DNA of 33,254 nucleotides. Origin: Anaerolineae bacterium (lineage in GTDB: Bacteria > Chloroflexota > Anaerolineae > JAADDB01). The stretch is from positions 1 through 33,254 of the forward strand of contig WFWT01000030.1 in assembly GCA_015490995.1 (NCBI GenBank). The letters are read 5' to 3'. The first letter of the stretch is position 1; the number at the start of each line of letters is the position of its first letter. Below, in pieces: positions 7,989-15,584 of this stretch. The translations under genes were made by a program, and so were the position numbers. Under the pieces are notes generated by a model. The model did no database searches. It worked only from the letters and a program-made list of their open reading frames with translations, and had not been told where the DNA came from.

Positions 7989-8834
7989 CTATCCTCCAGG
8001 ACTTACAACGTGCCTCAAGCGATTTAGGGTGAACAACAACAAGCTTATGATCAGGATTAGCGTAACAGCCAAAGCACCTGCCTGGGGAAGATTATATGTG
8101 GACTCAGATGTGTGATAATATATCTGTACGGACAACAGGTTCTTTTCTCCACCAACCAAGGCCAACACCGTACCGAAAGCCCCCATCATTCCGGCGAATT
8201 GAATACTTAATCCGGCCAAAAATCCTGGTGCCAATACCGGAATAATCACGTAACGCCAGACCTGAAACGTGTTTGCTCCCAGGTTGCGGGCTGCCTCCAC
8301 CAAACTTCGATCCAAGTTAAGAAAAATAGCAGCCATGGTAAGAGCCATCAACGGAATCTGGTAGAATGCATACACCACAACCAAACCGTACCAAGAATAA
8401 ACATCAAAGTACACAGATCTAGGTAAGCCAAATATCTGACGAACCAACAAGTTGATTACTCCATTGCGGCCAAGCAAAACAATGAACGAAAATGCTACCA
8501 CCAGTCCGGATAAGGTCAACGGCAAAGAATACAGGGAAAGCAACAGGTTTCTGTATTTGGGAGAGATGTGAGAAGCAATATACCCGACAAAGGTCCCTCC
8601 TACAGCACCCACCATGCTACAAGCTGTAGCAAACAGCAGACTGTTACGGATGGCCGTTCTAAACTGTGGTTGCGTGAACACATTTACATAATTCTGGAAA
8701 GTGAATTCACCTGTATTGTTGTCGAAGAAACTGCGAATTGCCATGTTAATCAAAGGATAAATCTCGAAAAACAACAAGAACCCGACAAACGGTACCAAAA
8801 ACACGTACTCTACTCGGGCTTTACGCCAAAACAT
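7989..8834 (-). CDS. ABC transporter permease, PotB/CysU-type superfamily
   Basis: The first of the two membrane subunits of the polyamine/iron/sugar-phosphate-type importer, 281 aa with about six transmembrane segments. The opening stretch EYVFLVPFVGFLLFFEIYPL is characteristic of PotB-like proteins. The EAA loop reads VEAARNLGANTFQVWRYVIIP. The ATG at 8834 has a GAGGAAAT ribosome-binding site. The gene uses many A/T-ending codons compared with the rest of the window, giving an estimated GC content below 50 percent by eye in parts. This could mean a different origin from the neighbouring genes, although the operon order is intact. A stem-loop in the 76-bp gap upstream separates it from the binding-protein gene. 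Confidence 0.92.
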   Translation of the reverse strand: MFWRKARVEYVFLVPFVGFLLFFEIYPLINMAIRSFFDNNTGEFTFQNYVNVFTQPQFRTAIRNSLLFATACSMVGAVGGTFVGYIASHISPKYRNLLLSLYSLPLTLSGLVVAFSFIVLLGRNGVINLLVRQIFGLPRSVYFDVYSWYGLVVVYAFYQIPLMALTMAAIFLNLDRSLVEAARNLGANTFQVWRYVIIPVLAPGFLAGLSIQFAGMMGAFGTVLALVGGEKNLLSVQIYYHTSESTYNLPQAGALAVTLILIISLLLFTLNRLRHVVSPGG

Positions 8835-8868
8835 GATAATTTCCTCACAAAATGCCCCATTGTACGGT

Positions 8869-8903
8869 TTGGGGTAGGGCGGTTTAATGCCACCCTACCC
8901 CAA
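8869..8903 (-). other. Stem-loop between the binding-protein and permease genes
   Basis: An 11-bp perfect stem (arms 8869-8879 and 8893-8903, sequence TTGGGGTAGGG on the + strand) with a 13-nt loop starts 8 nt after the stop codon of the binding-protein gene. No U-run follows on the - strand, so full termination is unlikely. Such hairpins after receptor genes commonly protect the upstream mRNA or cause partial termination, giving more receptor than permease. That role here is inferred from position. Confidence 0.6.
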
Positions 8904-8910
8904 GCCTGTG

Positions 8911-10053
8911 TTACTTCGCGCCGACAGCTTCGGCCCAAGCAGCTTTGAGGGCATCAGAGATGGCAGCGTCCTTCTCATAATCGATAAATACCACGTTCTT
9001 GTACGCCTCCGGCGGCGGGAACTTGGCCGCTATCTCCGGCGGCAACTCCACATCCGGATTCATCGGCGACACGAACGCCTTCGCATACAGCTGCTGCCCC
9101 TCCCCACACAGCAGGAACTCCAGGAACAACTTCGCCGTGTTCGGGTGAGGCGCGTTCCTCGCCGCCACCACTCCGCCGCCAGAAGCCACCGTTCCATCCT
9201 CGGGGATCACCACTTCCGCCGGTATGCCTAAATCCTCCTTCCACTTCAGCAAGTTGTAATCAAAGTTGATCAGTATCGCCACCTCACCTCGCTGGAACTT
9301 GCTCACATCGACCTTCGGATCCACCGACGCGATAATCCCGTTCTTGTGCAGCTCTGCCAAAAACTGTGCCCCGGCCTCGTAGTTGTACGGATCCCCAGAG
9401 ACCGCATACGCCGCTGCTTCTACCGTGTTAATCCCTGTTCCCGTCGCGCGCGGGTCCAAATAACTTACCAGCCCCTTGTACGCCGGATCGTTCAACTCTT
9501 TCCACGTCCGTGGCACCTTGTCCACCAGCGTCGTGTTCACTATCCACCCCAGCGTCCCCTTGTAAGCCGCATACCACACCGAACCGTCCTTACCCTCGCC
9601 CTTCTGACCTTCTGGCCACTTGTCCCAACAACTCACCTTGTAATCCAACGTCAACCCTTCCGACGCCAACTGCGCGGCGAACGCCGGCTTCAAATCCGCG
9701 ATGTCGTTCTTGGACGCGTTCTCCTCTCGCATCCGAGCCAGCACCACCGAAGATCCCATGTCAATGTCCTGTTGTCGAATGCCATACTTCTGCTCGAACG
9801 CTGCAAAAATCTCCCCATAATTCGCCCACGTCTCCGGCATCCCATACGAGTTAATCACTCCACCCTCTGCCTTTGCCGCCGCCACCAATTCCTCCAGGGG
9901 GCTCTTGGCCTTCTCCTCCTTCTCCTCCGCTGCCGGAGGCGCTACAGCCGCTGGTGTGGGCGTCGGTGTTGGCGTCGCCCGTGCACATCCTGCAACAACA
10001 AAGGCCACCACGAGCAGCACACCAAGCCCCAACCACTTGTGTCGGTTCCGCAT
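8911..10053 (-). CDS. Substrate-binding lipoprotein of an AfuA/PotD/FbpA-type ABC importer
   Basis: An extracytoplasmic receptor of 380 aa. A lipoprotein signal peptide ends in VAGC with the acylated Cys at residue 23, followed by a Thr-Pro/Ala-Pro/Glu-Lys linker to about residue 50. The mature domain has the type-II periplasmic fold signs of the Fe3+/thiamine/phosphonate/sugar-phosphate group: VINSYGMPETWANYGEIFAAF near the start, a GTLGWIVNTTLV segment in the hinge, TWKELNDPAYKG, and the second-lobe segment FQRGEVAILINFDY. Fe3+ receptors usually carry two adjacent Tyr ligands; I see no clear Tyr-Tyr pair, so iron is not favoured. Given the sugar kinase and dehydrogenase upstream, a sugar, polyol or sugar phosphate is more likely, as an inference. 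The ATG at 10053 is preceded by GGAGG with 8-nt spacing. A 121-bp gap separates it from the ATPase gene. Confidence 0.9.
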   Translation of the reverse strand: MRNRHKWLGLGVLLVVAFVVAGCARATPTPTPTPAAVAPPAAEEKEEKAKSPLEELVAAAKAEGGVINSYGMPETWANYGEIFAAFEQKYGIRQQDIDMGSSVVLARMREENASKNDIADLKPAFAAQLASEGLTLDYKVSCWDKWPEGQKGEGKDGSVWYAAYKGTLGWIVNTTLVDKVPRTWKELNDPAYKGLVSYLDPRATGTGINTVEAAAYAVSGDPYNYEAGAQFLAELHKNGIIASVDPKVDVSKFQRGEVAILINFDYNLLKWKEDLGIPAEVVIPEDGTVASGGGVVAARNAPHPNTAKLFLEFLLCGEGQQLYAKAFVSPMNPDVELPPEIAAKFPPPEAYKNVVFIDYEKDAAISDALKAAWAEAVGAK

Positions 10054-10174
10054 GGCTACTCCCTCCTTTTACTGCGCTTCCCTTTCACTGCATACGCCAA
10101 CAGGACACTTTGGCTGGACACCAACGCGCCTCAACTCAAGTGCTTGCCCCTTTCACCTCCTTTCCTGTCCTCCA

Positions 10175-11239
10175 TCACGGTGGGATCAGCACCCCGGCAT
10201 CAGGTGGAAAGTGGACATAAACACGGTCTCCTGGCCGCAGTGATGCGGCAGCATCGGCCGGAAGATCTACCTTTAAGGTCTGGCTTTCATCTGTGCGTAA
10301 GGTAACGCGCACCGTGGCTCCCAGGAACGTCAAGGGTTCCACCCGAGCGGGGATACGATTGTGGCCTGTCGGGATCTCTGCTTCCGCCGCAACGATGCCC
10401 ATAAATTCCGGGCGCACGCCCAAGATCGCCCGCGCGCCCGCAGACCACGAGGTCGCGTCTTCCACCTGAAAGCTGTATCGCCCCCAGCGGAACGTCCGGT
10501 CAGGCCCCACTTCCCCTTCAAACAGGTTCATGGTGCCCACAAAGGTGGCCACAAAAAGGGTTTGAGGCCGCGCGTACACTTCGGCGGGAGAACCAACCTG
10601 CTGGATCACGCCCTGATTCATCACCACTACCCGGTCCGAAATGGAAAGCGCCTCCTCCTGGTCATGCGTCACATAGATGGCCGTAATGCCCAACTGGGTT
10701 TGAATGCGCCGGATCTCCACTCGCAGTTCCTCGCGAATCTTGGCGTCCAACGCGGAGAGAGGTTCATCCAAGAGCAGAATCTTAGGCTCCTTGGCCAGCG
10801 CACGAGCTAGGGCTACCCGCTGCTGCTGTCCACCGGACAGCTGGCGGGGATACCGGTCTTCCAGCCCCTCCAGGTGCACCAGCTCAAGAAGCTCACGCAC
10901 CCGCCGTCGTTGCTGCTCTTTCGGCCGCTTTTGAATCATCAGTGGAAACGCGATATTTTGGGCCACCGTCATGTTGGGAAAAAGGGCATAGGCCTGAAAC
11001 ACCATACCTACATCCCGGCGCTCCGGTGGGACGTCGTTGACCCGCTGGCCGTACAGGATGATGTCCCCCTCATCGGGACGCTCAAACCCGGCAATACACC
11101 GCAGAATGGTGGTCTTCCCGCACCCTGAAGGGCCGAGCAAGGAGACGAATTCTCCCTCATTAACCGTTAAATTGAAATTCTGCACGGCCACCACAGAGCC
11201 AAAGCGTTTGGTGACATTGACCAACCGTAGCGACTCCAT
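10175..11239 (-). CDS. ABC importer ATPase, CysA/PotA/UgpC type with TOBE domain
   Basis: The cytoplasmic ATP-hydrolysing subunit, 354 aa. Motifs in order: Walker [10 protein letters not shown] (residues 36-44), Q-loop [12 protein letters not shown] signature [15 protein letters not shown], Walker [13 protein letters not shown], and H-loop THDQEEAL. About residues 240-354 form a C-terminal TOBE/MalK-type regulatory region ([25 protein letters not shown]). The tail is the right length for importers of the polyamine/iron/sugar group. It is the only importer ATPase in the window and lies upstream of two complete permease pairs. It probably serves the adjacent pair (7187-8834). It may also power the CUT1 pair (4029-5775), as shared ATPases such as MsiK do elsewhere; this is an inference. 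A GTGGAG ribosome-binding site lies 8 nt before the ATG. Confidence 0.95.
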   Translation of the reverse strand: MESLRLVNVTKRFGSVVAVQNFNLTVNEGEFVSLLGPSGCGKTTILRCIAGFERPDEGDIILYGQRVNDVPPERRDVGMVFQAYALFPNMTVAQNIAFPLMIQKRPKEQQRRRVRELLELVHLEGLEDRYPRQLSGGQQQRVALARALAKEPKILLLDEPLSALDAKIREELRVEIRRIQTQLGITAIYVTHDQEEALSISDRVVVMNQGVIQQVGSPAEVYARPQTLFVATFVGTMNLFEGEVGPDRTFRWGRYSFQVEDATSWSAGARAILGVRPEFMGIVAAEAEIPTGHNRIPARVEPLTFLGATVRVTLRTDESQTLKVDLPADAAASLRPGDRVYVHFPPDAGVLIPP

Positions 11240-11287
11240 CGCTGGAACTCCACCGACCCGGATGCTAGGTTCCCGATGGCAAACAAT

Positions 11288-12088
11288 CTAATCCATCCAC
11301 GCGCCCCCGTTGACGTTAATGGCCTCACCGGTAATGAAGTCGGACAGGGAAGACGCCAGGAAGACCACCACCTTGGCCACGTCCTCTGGCGTTTCGATGC
11401 GCCCCAGCGGGGTATCCTGGACGTACAGCTCCCGCACCGCCTCTGGCGTCGTGCCCCGCAGCTCTGCTTCCCAGCGCAACTCCCGCTCCTGCATGCCGGT
11501 GGCCACGTACCCGGGACATACCGCGTTCACCGTGATCTTGTAAGGTGCCAGCTCTCCGGCCATTGCCTGCGTTAACCCCACCACTGCGAACTTGGACGCC
11601 ACGTAATGGGCCAGGAAGGGCGCGTTGCCACGTTTGCCCGCCATCGACGCAATGTTGATGATCTTTCCCCGCAGTTCACCGCCCTGCATGAAGTCCTGTT
11701 GCATCATCACGCGCGCCACGACTTGGGAACAGAGGAAGGTGCCCTTGGCGTTCACGTTCATGTTGAAGTCCCAATCCTCTTCTGTGAGCTCCCAGAACCG
11801 GTTCATGGTGGACACGCCCGCATTGTTTACCCAAATGTCCAGCCGGCGCCCCCATTCCCGAATGGCGTCCACCACCTGCACGATGTGATCTCGGCGGGTG
11901 ACATCCAGTCGCCAAGCCCGAGCAACGCCGCCGGCCGCCTCTATCAGGCGCACCGTCTCCTGTGCGCCTTCCTCGTTAATGTCCGTCACCGCTACCCGTG
12001 CACCCTCCGCGGCCAGGGCCTGCGCAATCGCCCGCCCAATTCCGGCCCCTGCACCCGTCACCCCCGCCACACGACCCGCCAGTAACAT
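11288..12088 (-). CDS. SDR-family NAD(P)-dependent oxidoreductase
   Basis: A classical short-chain dehydrogenase/reductase, 266 aa, predicted to interconvert an alcohol and a ketone on a sugar or polyol. The cofactor-binding motif TGAGAGIG is at about residues 11-18, the structural NNAG motif is present, and the catalytic Ser-Tyr-Lys set is visible (IINIAS; YVASK). Asp at the end of the second strand (VAVTDIN) suggests NAD rather than NADP. The C-terminal GEAINVNGGAWMD is typical of sugar-alcohol and glucose-dehydrogenase-like members. I chose the ATG at 12088 because GGAGG (12097-12101) lies 8 nt upstream; a GTG at 12097 overlaps that site. It sits between the FGGY kinase and the ABC ATPase with gaps of 64 and 48 bp, so it is probably in the same transcript. 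Confidence 0.93.
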   Translation of the reverse strand: MLLAGRVAGVTGAGAGIGRAIAQALAAEGARVAVTDINEEGAQETVRLIEAAGGVARAWRLDVTRRDHIVQVVDAIREWGRRLDIWVNNAGVSTMNRFWELTEEDWDFNMNVNAKGTFLCSQVVARVMMQQDFMQGGELRGKIINIASMAGKRGNAPFLAHYVASKFAVVGLTQAMAGELAPYKITVNAVCPGYVATGMQERELRWEAELRGTTPEAVRELYVQDTPLGRIETPEDVAKVVVFLASSLSDFITGEAINVNGGAWMD

Positions 12089-12152
12089 TTCCACCACCTC
12101 CTCCTCACTTTCCAGCAGATTGGGTCCCCACCCTGACCCACGCCCCCACTCC

Positions 12153-13646
12153 TCATGTGTCTGTCGTCACCCGGTATAGCTGGGGATACAGATCCTTCAC
12201 CCGCTCGTAGATCTCTCGGTAAATGCGGAACAGACGCTGATAACGCCGGTGGTAATCCATGTTGGGCTCGGTGATAGCCGCAATGGTGATATACTTCTCG
12301 ATTTCGGCCCAGTCCTGGAAAAGCCCCACTCCCATGCCGGCAATAAAGGCCGCCCCTAGGCTGGATCCGGGGTGTTCCGCAATCTGGTGTAACCGCAAGC
12401 CCAGCACGTCGGCGGTGATCTGCTTCCACAGACGACTGCGCGCGCCACCGTTGGTGACCATGGTGCGCGTCGGACGGTGCCCTCGCTCCGCCATGACCTC
12501 CAGATGGTGCTGGAAACCGTAAGCAATGCCCTCCAGAATGGCCCTGTACATGTGCCCGCGCGTGTGCCCCAGGGTCAGGCCAAAAAAGACACCGCGGGCC
12601 AAGGGATCGTTGATGGGGGTCTTCTCTCCCAGAAAATAGGGAAGAAGGATGAGCCCGTCGGACCCCGGGGGCACCTGCTCCCCTTCCGCGTCCAAGGCCG
12701 GATAATCCAGCTCCGGCGCGAAGGTGTTGCGGAACCACTTAATAATGGAGCCGCTGGCCGCCATACAACCGTTCAGCAGGTACTGCCCCGGCACCACATG
12801 GTAGTCAATGTAGAGCCGCGGATCCGGGGCCAGTTCGTCCAGCACATACAAAATATCCCCCGCGCCCCCCAGTTTGACGAGGAGATCGCCCTGTTGGCGT
12901 AGCCCTGCAGAGAAGGCAGAGGCCACATGGTCTGCAGAGCCCGCGACCACAGGTGTACCGACCTGCAACCCCGTGTGCGCGGCCGCCTCCGGAGTAACCC
13001 GGCCAATGACGTCGCTGGGCCGATGTACGGTGCCCAACCAGGACCGATCGATGCGCGCCAGAGCCAGGAGATCATCCGCCCAGTCGTAGCGGTGCATGTC
13101 AAAGAGTCCGCTTTCCAGGGCCCAGTTCTGCTCGCAGGAGAACTCACCCGTCAGGCGATAGTTAATGAAGTCATAAGACCCCAGCACCTTGCACGCTTGC
13201 GCCATTACCTCCGGTTCATGGCGCCACAACCACAGGAGTTTAGGACCGACGCTCTGCTGGGTAATGGCGCTGCCCGTGCGGTGGAGAATCGCCTCCTCAT
13301 CGGTTTGGGCCCTGAAATCCTCGATCTCCTGGTGGGCACGAGCATCGTTCTGCTGAATGCTGGGGCGCAGCACACGCCCCTCTTTGTCCAGCAGAACTAC
13401 GGTGGGCACCATCCCGCTCACTCCCACCGCCGCGATCTCTTCGGGCTGAAAGCCGCGCGCCCAGAGGTCCCGACACACACGACCCACGTTATCCCACCAC
13501 TGGTTCGCGTCCTCCTCCGCCCACCCAGGGTGCGGGGACAACAAAGTGCTTCCCGCGGATGTCTCCGCCAGAATATGCCCTTCTGTGTCAATAAGGACGG
13601 CCTTAGTAGCCGTGGTCCCAATGTCAATACCAAGCAGGTACGGCAC
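12153..13646 (-). CDS. FGGY-family carbohydrate kinase (xylulokinase-like)
   Basis: An ATP-dependent sugar or polyol kinase of 497 aa, the family's normal size. The N-terminal phosphate-binding motif GIDIGTTATKAVLID is at residues 6-20. The catalytic Asp is in the segment VAGSADHVASAF (about residue 250). The second-domain segment GILYVLD/AASGSIIKWF and the C-terminal NGGARS adenine-site motif (about residue 415) are present. True xylulokinases carry MHG after the first-domain SGQ; here the corresponding site reads GVSGMVPTVVLLD. The substrate is therefore probably not D-xylulose, and a generic name is safer. The start is a GTG at 13646 with AAGGAGG 6 nt upstream. The gene lies between the BtpA-family gene (32 bp) and the SDR gene (64 bp). 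Together with the DeoR regulator this suggests phosphorylation of the sugar taken in by the importers. Confidence 0.93.
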   Translation of the reverse strand: MPYLLGIDIGTTATKAVLIDTEGHILAETSAGSTLLSPHPGWAEEDANQWWDNVGRVCRDLWARGFQPEEIAAVGVSGMVPTVVLLDKEGRVLRPSIQQNDARAHQEIEDFRAQTDEEAILHRTGSAITQQSVGPKLLWLWRHEPEVMAQACKVLGSYDFINYRLTGEFSCEQNWALESGLFDMHRYDWADDLLALARIDRSWLGTVHRPSDVIGRVTPEAAAHTGLQVGTPVVAGSADHVASAFSAGLRQQGDLLVKLGGAGDILYVLDELAPDPRLYIDYHVVPGQYLLNGCMAASGSIIKWFRNTFAPELDYPALDAEGEQVPPGSDGLILLPYFLGEKTPINDPLARGVFFGLTLGHTRGHMYRAILEGIAYGFQHHLEVMAERGHRPTRTMVTNGGARSRLWKQITADVLGLRLHQIAEHPGSSLGAAFIAGMGVGLFQDWAEIEKYITIAAITEPNMDYHRRYQRLFRIYREIYERVKDLYPQLYRVTTDT

Positions 13647-13678
13647 GGTTTGCCTCCTTCACCTCTCAGTCCCCGACC

Positions 13679-14494
13679 TCATCCCCCACGCCGAATTTCT
13701 CTCACCACCTCCATAAACGCCTTCACACGTTCCGGATCGACCGGATTCCACGTGTAGCCATCCACCTTCAAGCTGGAACCGACGATTACCCCGTCCGCGT
13801 ACTGCAGGAACGCGCGGATGTTGCTGACTTTGGCACCGGTGTTCAGAAGAACGGGCACCGCGTTACCCACCGCCTCTTTAGCCTCCCGCACCCAGGAGAC
13901 ATCCGGCTCAGCGCCGGCCATCGGCCCGGACACGAGGATGGCGTCCACCAGAGTGGACACCACCGCGCTCTTCGCGCGCTGCCCCACAGACCGATCCCCC
14001 AGGGGGGAGGCAAACTCCGGGGTGATGTTAGCGAAAATGCGCACCGCCTCCGCGTCAATCTGACGGCGATAACGGTAAAGGGCGGCCGCGTCGGGAGCCC
14101 ACAACCCCATGTCGCTCTCGTACACCCCGGTAACGACCTCCCGGATGAACGCGGCCCCCGTGGCCTTCGCCACCGCCAGCGCGGCCATCGGGTCCCACAA
14201 GAAATCCACCCCAAAGGGGCGATCCGTAGGCCGGACTTCGGTGATCACACGGGTCATGACGGCCACGGCTTCTATACCCACGCGGAGGGCATAGGGCCTA
14301 TCGTCCTCGTTGCAGAATAGAATGCCGTCCACCCCACCGGCCAACAGGTGCTCCACGTCCGTCCGCACCCGCTCGATAATCCCCTCGACACCTGACGAAG
14401 GGTCGTAGCGCGGGGTGCCCGGCAAGGCCGGCAAGTGAGCCATCGCTATCACCGGCTTGGGTACACCGAACAACTCGACGAGAAGATCGCTCAT
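13679..14494 (-). CDS. BtpA/SgcQ-family TIM-barrel protein
   Basis: A 271-aa cytoplasmic protein recognisable as BtpA/SgcQ family from KPVIAMAHLPALPGTPRYD near the N-terminus, the VDGILFCNEDDRPY segment, FGVDFLWDPMAALAVAKATGAAFIREVV in the middle, and the C-terminal ADGVIVGSSLKVDG. The last resembles a phosphate-binding loop of TIM-barrel enzymes. The biochemical function of the family is unknown. In E. coli the member SgcQ is encoded in the sgc cluster with a DeoR-type regulator and sugar-handling genes, and this locus has a similar composition. The conserved acidic residues (FCNEDD, DFLWD) could form an active site, so a role as isomerase, aldolase or epimerase on a sugar phosphate is a guess. 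The ATG at 14494 follows GGAGG by 6 nt. Spacing is 66 bp from deoR and 32 bp to the kinase. Confidence 0.92.
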   Translation of the reverse strand: MSDLLVELFGVPKPVIAMAHLPALPGTPRYDPSSGVEGIIERVRTDVEHLLAGGVDGILFCNEDDRPYALRVGIEAVAVMTRVITEVRPTDRPFGVDFLWDPMAALAVAKATGAAFIREVVTGVYESDMGLWAPDAAALYRYRRQIDAEAVRIFANITPEFASPLGDRSVGQRAKSAVVSTLVDAILVSGPMAGAEPDVSWVREAKEAVGNAVPVLLNTGAKVSNIRAFLQYADGVIVGSSLKVDGYTWNPVDPERVKAFMEVVREIRRGG

Positions 14495-14511
14495 TGCCTG
14501 CCTCCTACATC

Positions 14512-14550
14512 CCCCCTACCCGAAGCCCTACCGGGCCGGAGGTAGCGGGG
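14512..14550 (-). other. Possible stem-loop between deoR and the BtpA-family gene
   Basis: CCCC-CTACC (14512-14520) can pair with GGTAG-C-GGGG (14541-14550) with one bulged base, around a GC-rich loop that can itself pair (CCGG/CCGG). It lies 11 nt after the deoR stop on the - strand. No U-run follows. It may attenuate or separate the regulator message from the catabolic genes. The evidence is only base complementarity. Confidence 0.3.
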
Positions 14551-14560
14551 TGAAGTGATG

Positions 14561-15322
14561 TCACACCGCGATAACCTGAATGCCCTGCTCCTGCAGCCGG
14601 GCAATGATCGCCGAATCAGCATTACTGTCCGTGATCAACGTGTCCATGGCCGAGAGAGGGGCTACCGCCGCGAAGGCCACCCGCCCCAGCTTGCTGCTGT
14701 CCGTCACCACAATACACTCCTTCGCCGAACGCAACATCGCCCGTTTGACCTGCGCGTCCTCCAGGTTGTACTCGGTCAACCCCGCTTCCAGGTCCAATCC
14801 CCCAATGCCGAGGAAGAGCTTGTCCACATACAACTCCTGAAAAACCCGCTCCGCCAGGTGACCGACCAGCGAAAGTTCCCCCGGCCGCAAGATTCCCCCT
14901 GTCAAAATGAGTCGGTTCTGGGGCACGTTGGCCAACACGTTGGCGATGTGCAGACTCGGGGTCACAATGGTCAGGTTACGTACCTTTTCCAAACGGCGGG
15001 CGATCTCCAGCGTCGTGGTTCCCACATCCAACGCGATGCTGTCCCCGTCGTGGATCAGGGCTACAGCCGCCTCGGCAATGCGCTGTTTCTCCTCCACCTG
15101 TTGCCCGCTGCGCACCAGAAAAGGAGGCTCATAACTTCGCCCCCGCGCGCTCACCGCCCCTCCATGGACCCGTCGTAACAGCCCCCGCCGCTCCAAGGCC
15201 GCCAGATCCCGGCGCACCGTCATCTCTGAAACCCCAAACTGCCTGCACAGCTCGGCCACGGTGATGGCGCCTTTCTGGTCCAGGAGCATAAGAATGTGTT
15301 GACGGCGCTCTTCGGCCAGCAC
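14561..15322 (-). CDS. DeoR/GlpR-family transcriptional regulator
   Basis: A sugar-phosphate-responsive repressor type, 253 aa. The N-terminal DeoR helix-turn-helix reads RRQHILMLLDQKGAITVAELCRQFGVSEMTVRRDLAALERRGLLRRVHGGA. The C-terminal DeoRC sensor domain has the expected segments DGDSIALDVGTTTLEIARRL, LILTGGILRPGELSLVG and KLFLGIGGLDLEAGLTE, and it ends with VAPLSAMDTLITDS. An in-frame ATG at 15484 would add 54 unrelated residues. I chose the GTG at 15322 because AAAGGAG lies 5 nt upstream, the family's length is then matched, and a good promoter falls between the two candidates. It is the first gene of the leftward sugar block and is likely to repress it, and itself, until a phosphorylated intermediate appears. 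This follows family precedent. Confidence 0.94.
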   Translation of the reverse strand: MLAEERRQHILMLLDQKGAITVAELCRQFGVSEMTVRRDLAALERRGLLRRVHGGAVSARGRSYEPPFLVRSGQQVEEKQRIAEAAVALIHDGDSIALDVGTTTLEIARRLEKVRNLTIVTPSLHIANVLANVPQNRLILTGGILRPGELSLVGHLAERVFQELYVDKLFLGIGGLDLEAGLTEYNLEDAQVKRAMLRSAKECIVVTDSSKLGRVAFAAVAPLSAMDTLITDSNADSAIIARLQEQGIQVIAV

Positions 15323-15366
15323 GGGCACTCCTTTCGTTGGCGAGGGGGATGTTTGTTTGTGTTCTA

Positions 15367-15396
15367 ATAGTACACTTTTTTTGTTCGTTCTGTCAA
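15367..15396 (-). promoter_or_regulatory. Sigma70-type promoter of the deoR-led operon
   Basis: On the - strand a perfect -35 TTGACA (15396-15391) is followed after 18 bp by TACTAT (15372-15367), which matches 4 of 6 of the -10 consensus. Transcription would start near 15360, giving a leader of about 38 nt that includes the AAAGGAG site for the GTG at 15322. The region is strikingly AT-rich against its surroundings. Repeats of the TTTGT...GTTC kind flank the -10 and could be the DeoR operator. Confidence 0.7.
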
Positions 15397-15525
15397 ATCC
15401 GCGAACGCTACCTCGGCCTGTTTCGCCTTTGCCGGGGCAGCCTACCGGCCGCCTCTGAGGACACGGATGAAACTGATTGCCCAACGGTCATCGTTTACCC
15501 CTCCGGCGCTCGCGTGTCTGGGGAT

Positions 15526-15554
15526 TTGGTCGGAATAACGGGGACGAATAGACT
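15526..15554 (+). promoter_or_regulatory. Weak candidate promoter for the glycosidase-like/O-antigen-ligase gene
   Basis: TTGGTC (15526-15531), a 17-bp spacer and TAGACT (15549-15554) form a weak sigma70-like pair that ends about 30 bp before the first ATG of the following gene. Only 3 of 6 and 4 of 6 bases match. It is the best pair I see in the roughly 190 bp between the divergent deoR promoter and this gene. Confidence 0.25.
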
Positions 15555-15584
15555 GCACACCAGCCTTGCGGACAAGGGAAGCAC

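Noticed and set aside
9346-10305. A 319-codon open frame on the + strand
   Set aside because: It is antisense to the binding lipoprotein and runs through its signal-peptide and linker coding region. The many Arg, Cys and His residues are unlike a real protein.
15323-15484. An N-terminal extension of 54 residues for the DeoR regulator
   Set aside because: The added residues resemble no DeoR protein, and the extension would start upstream of a good promoter. The GTG at 15322 has a strong, well-spaced ribosome-binding site.
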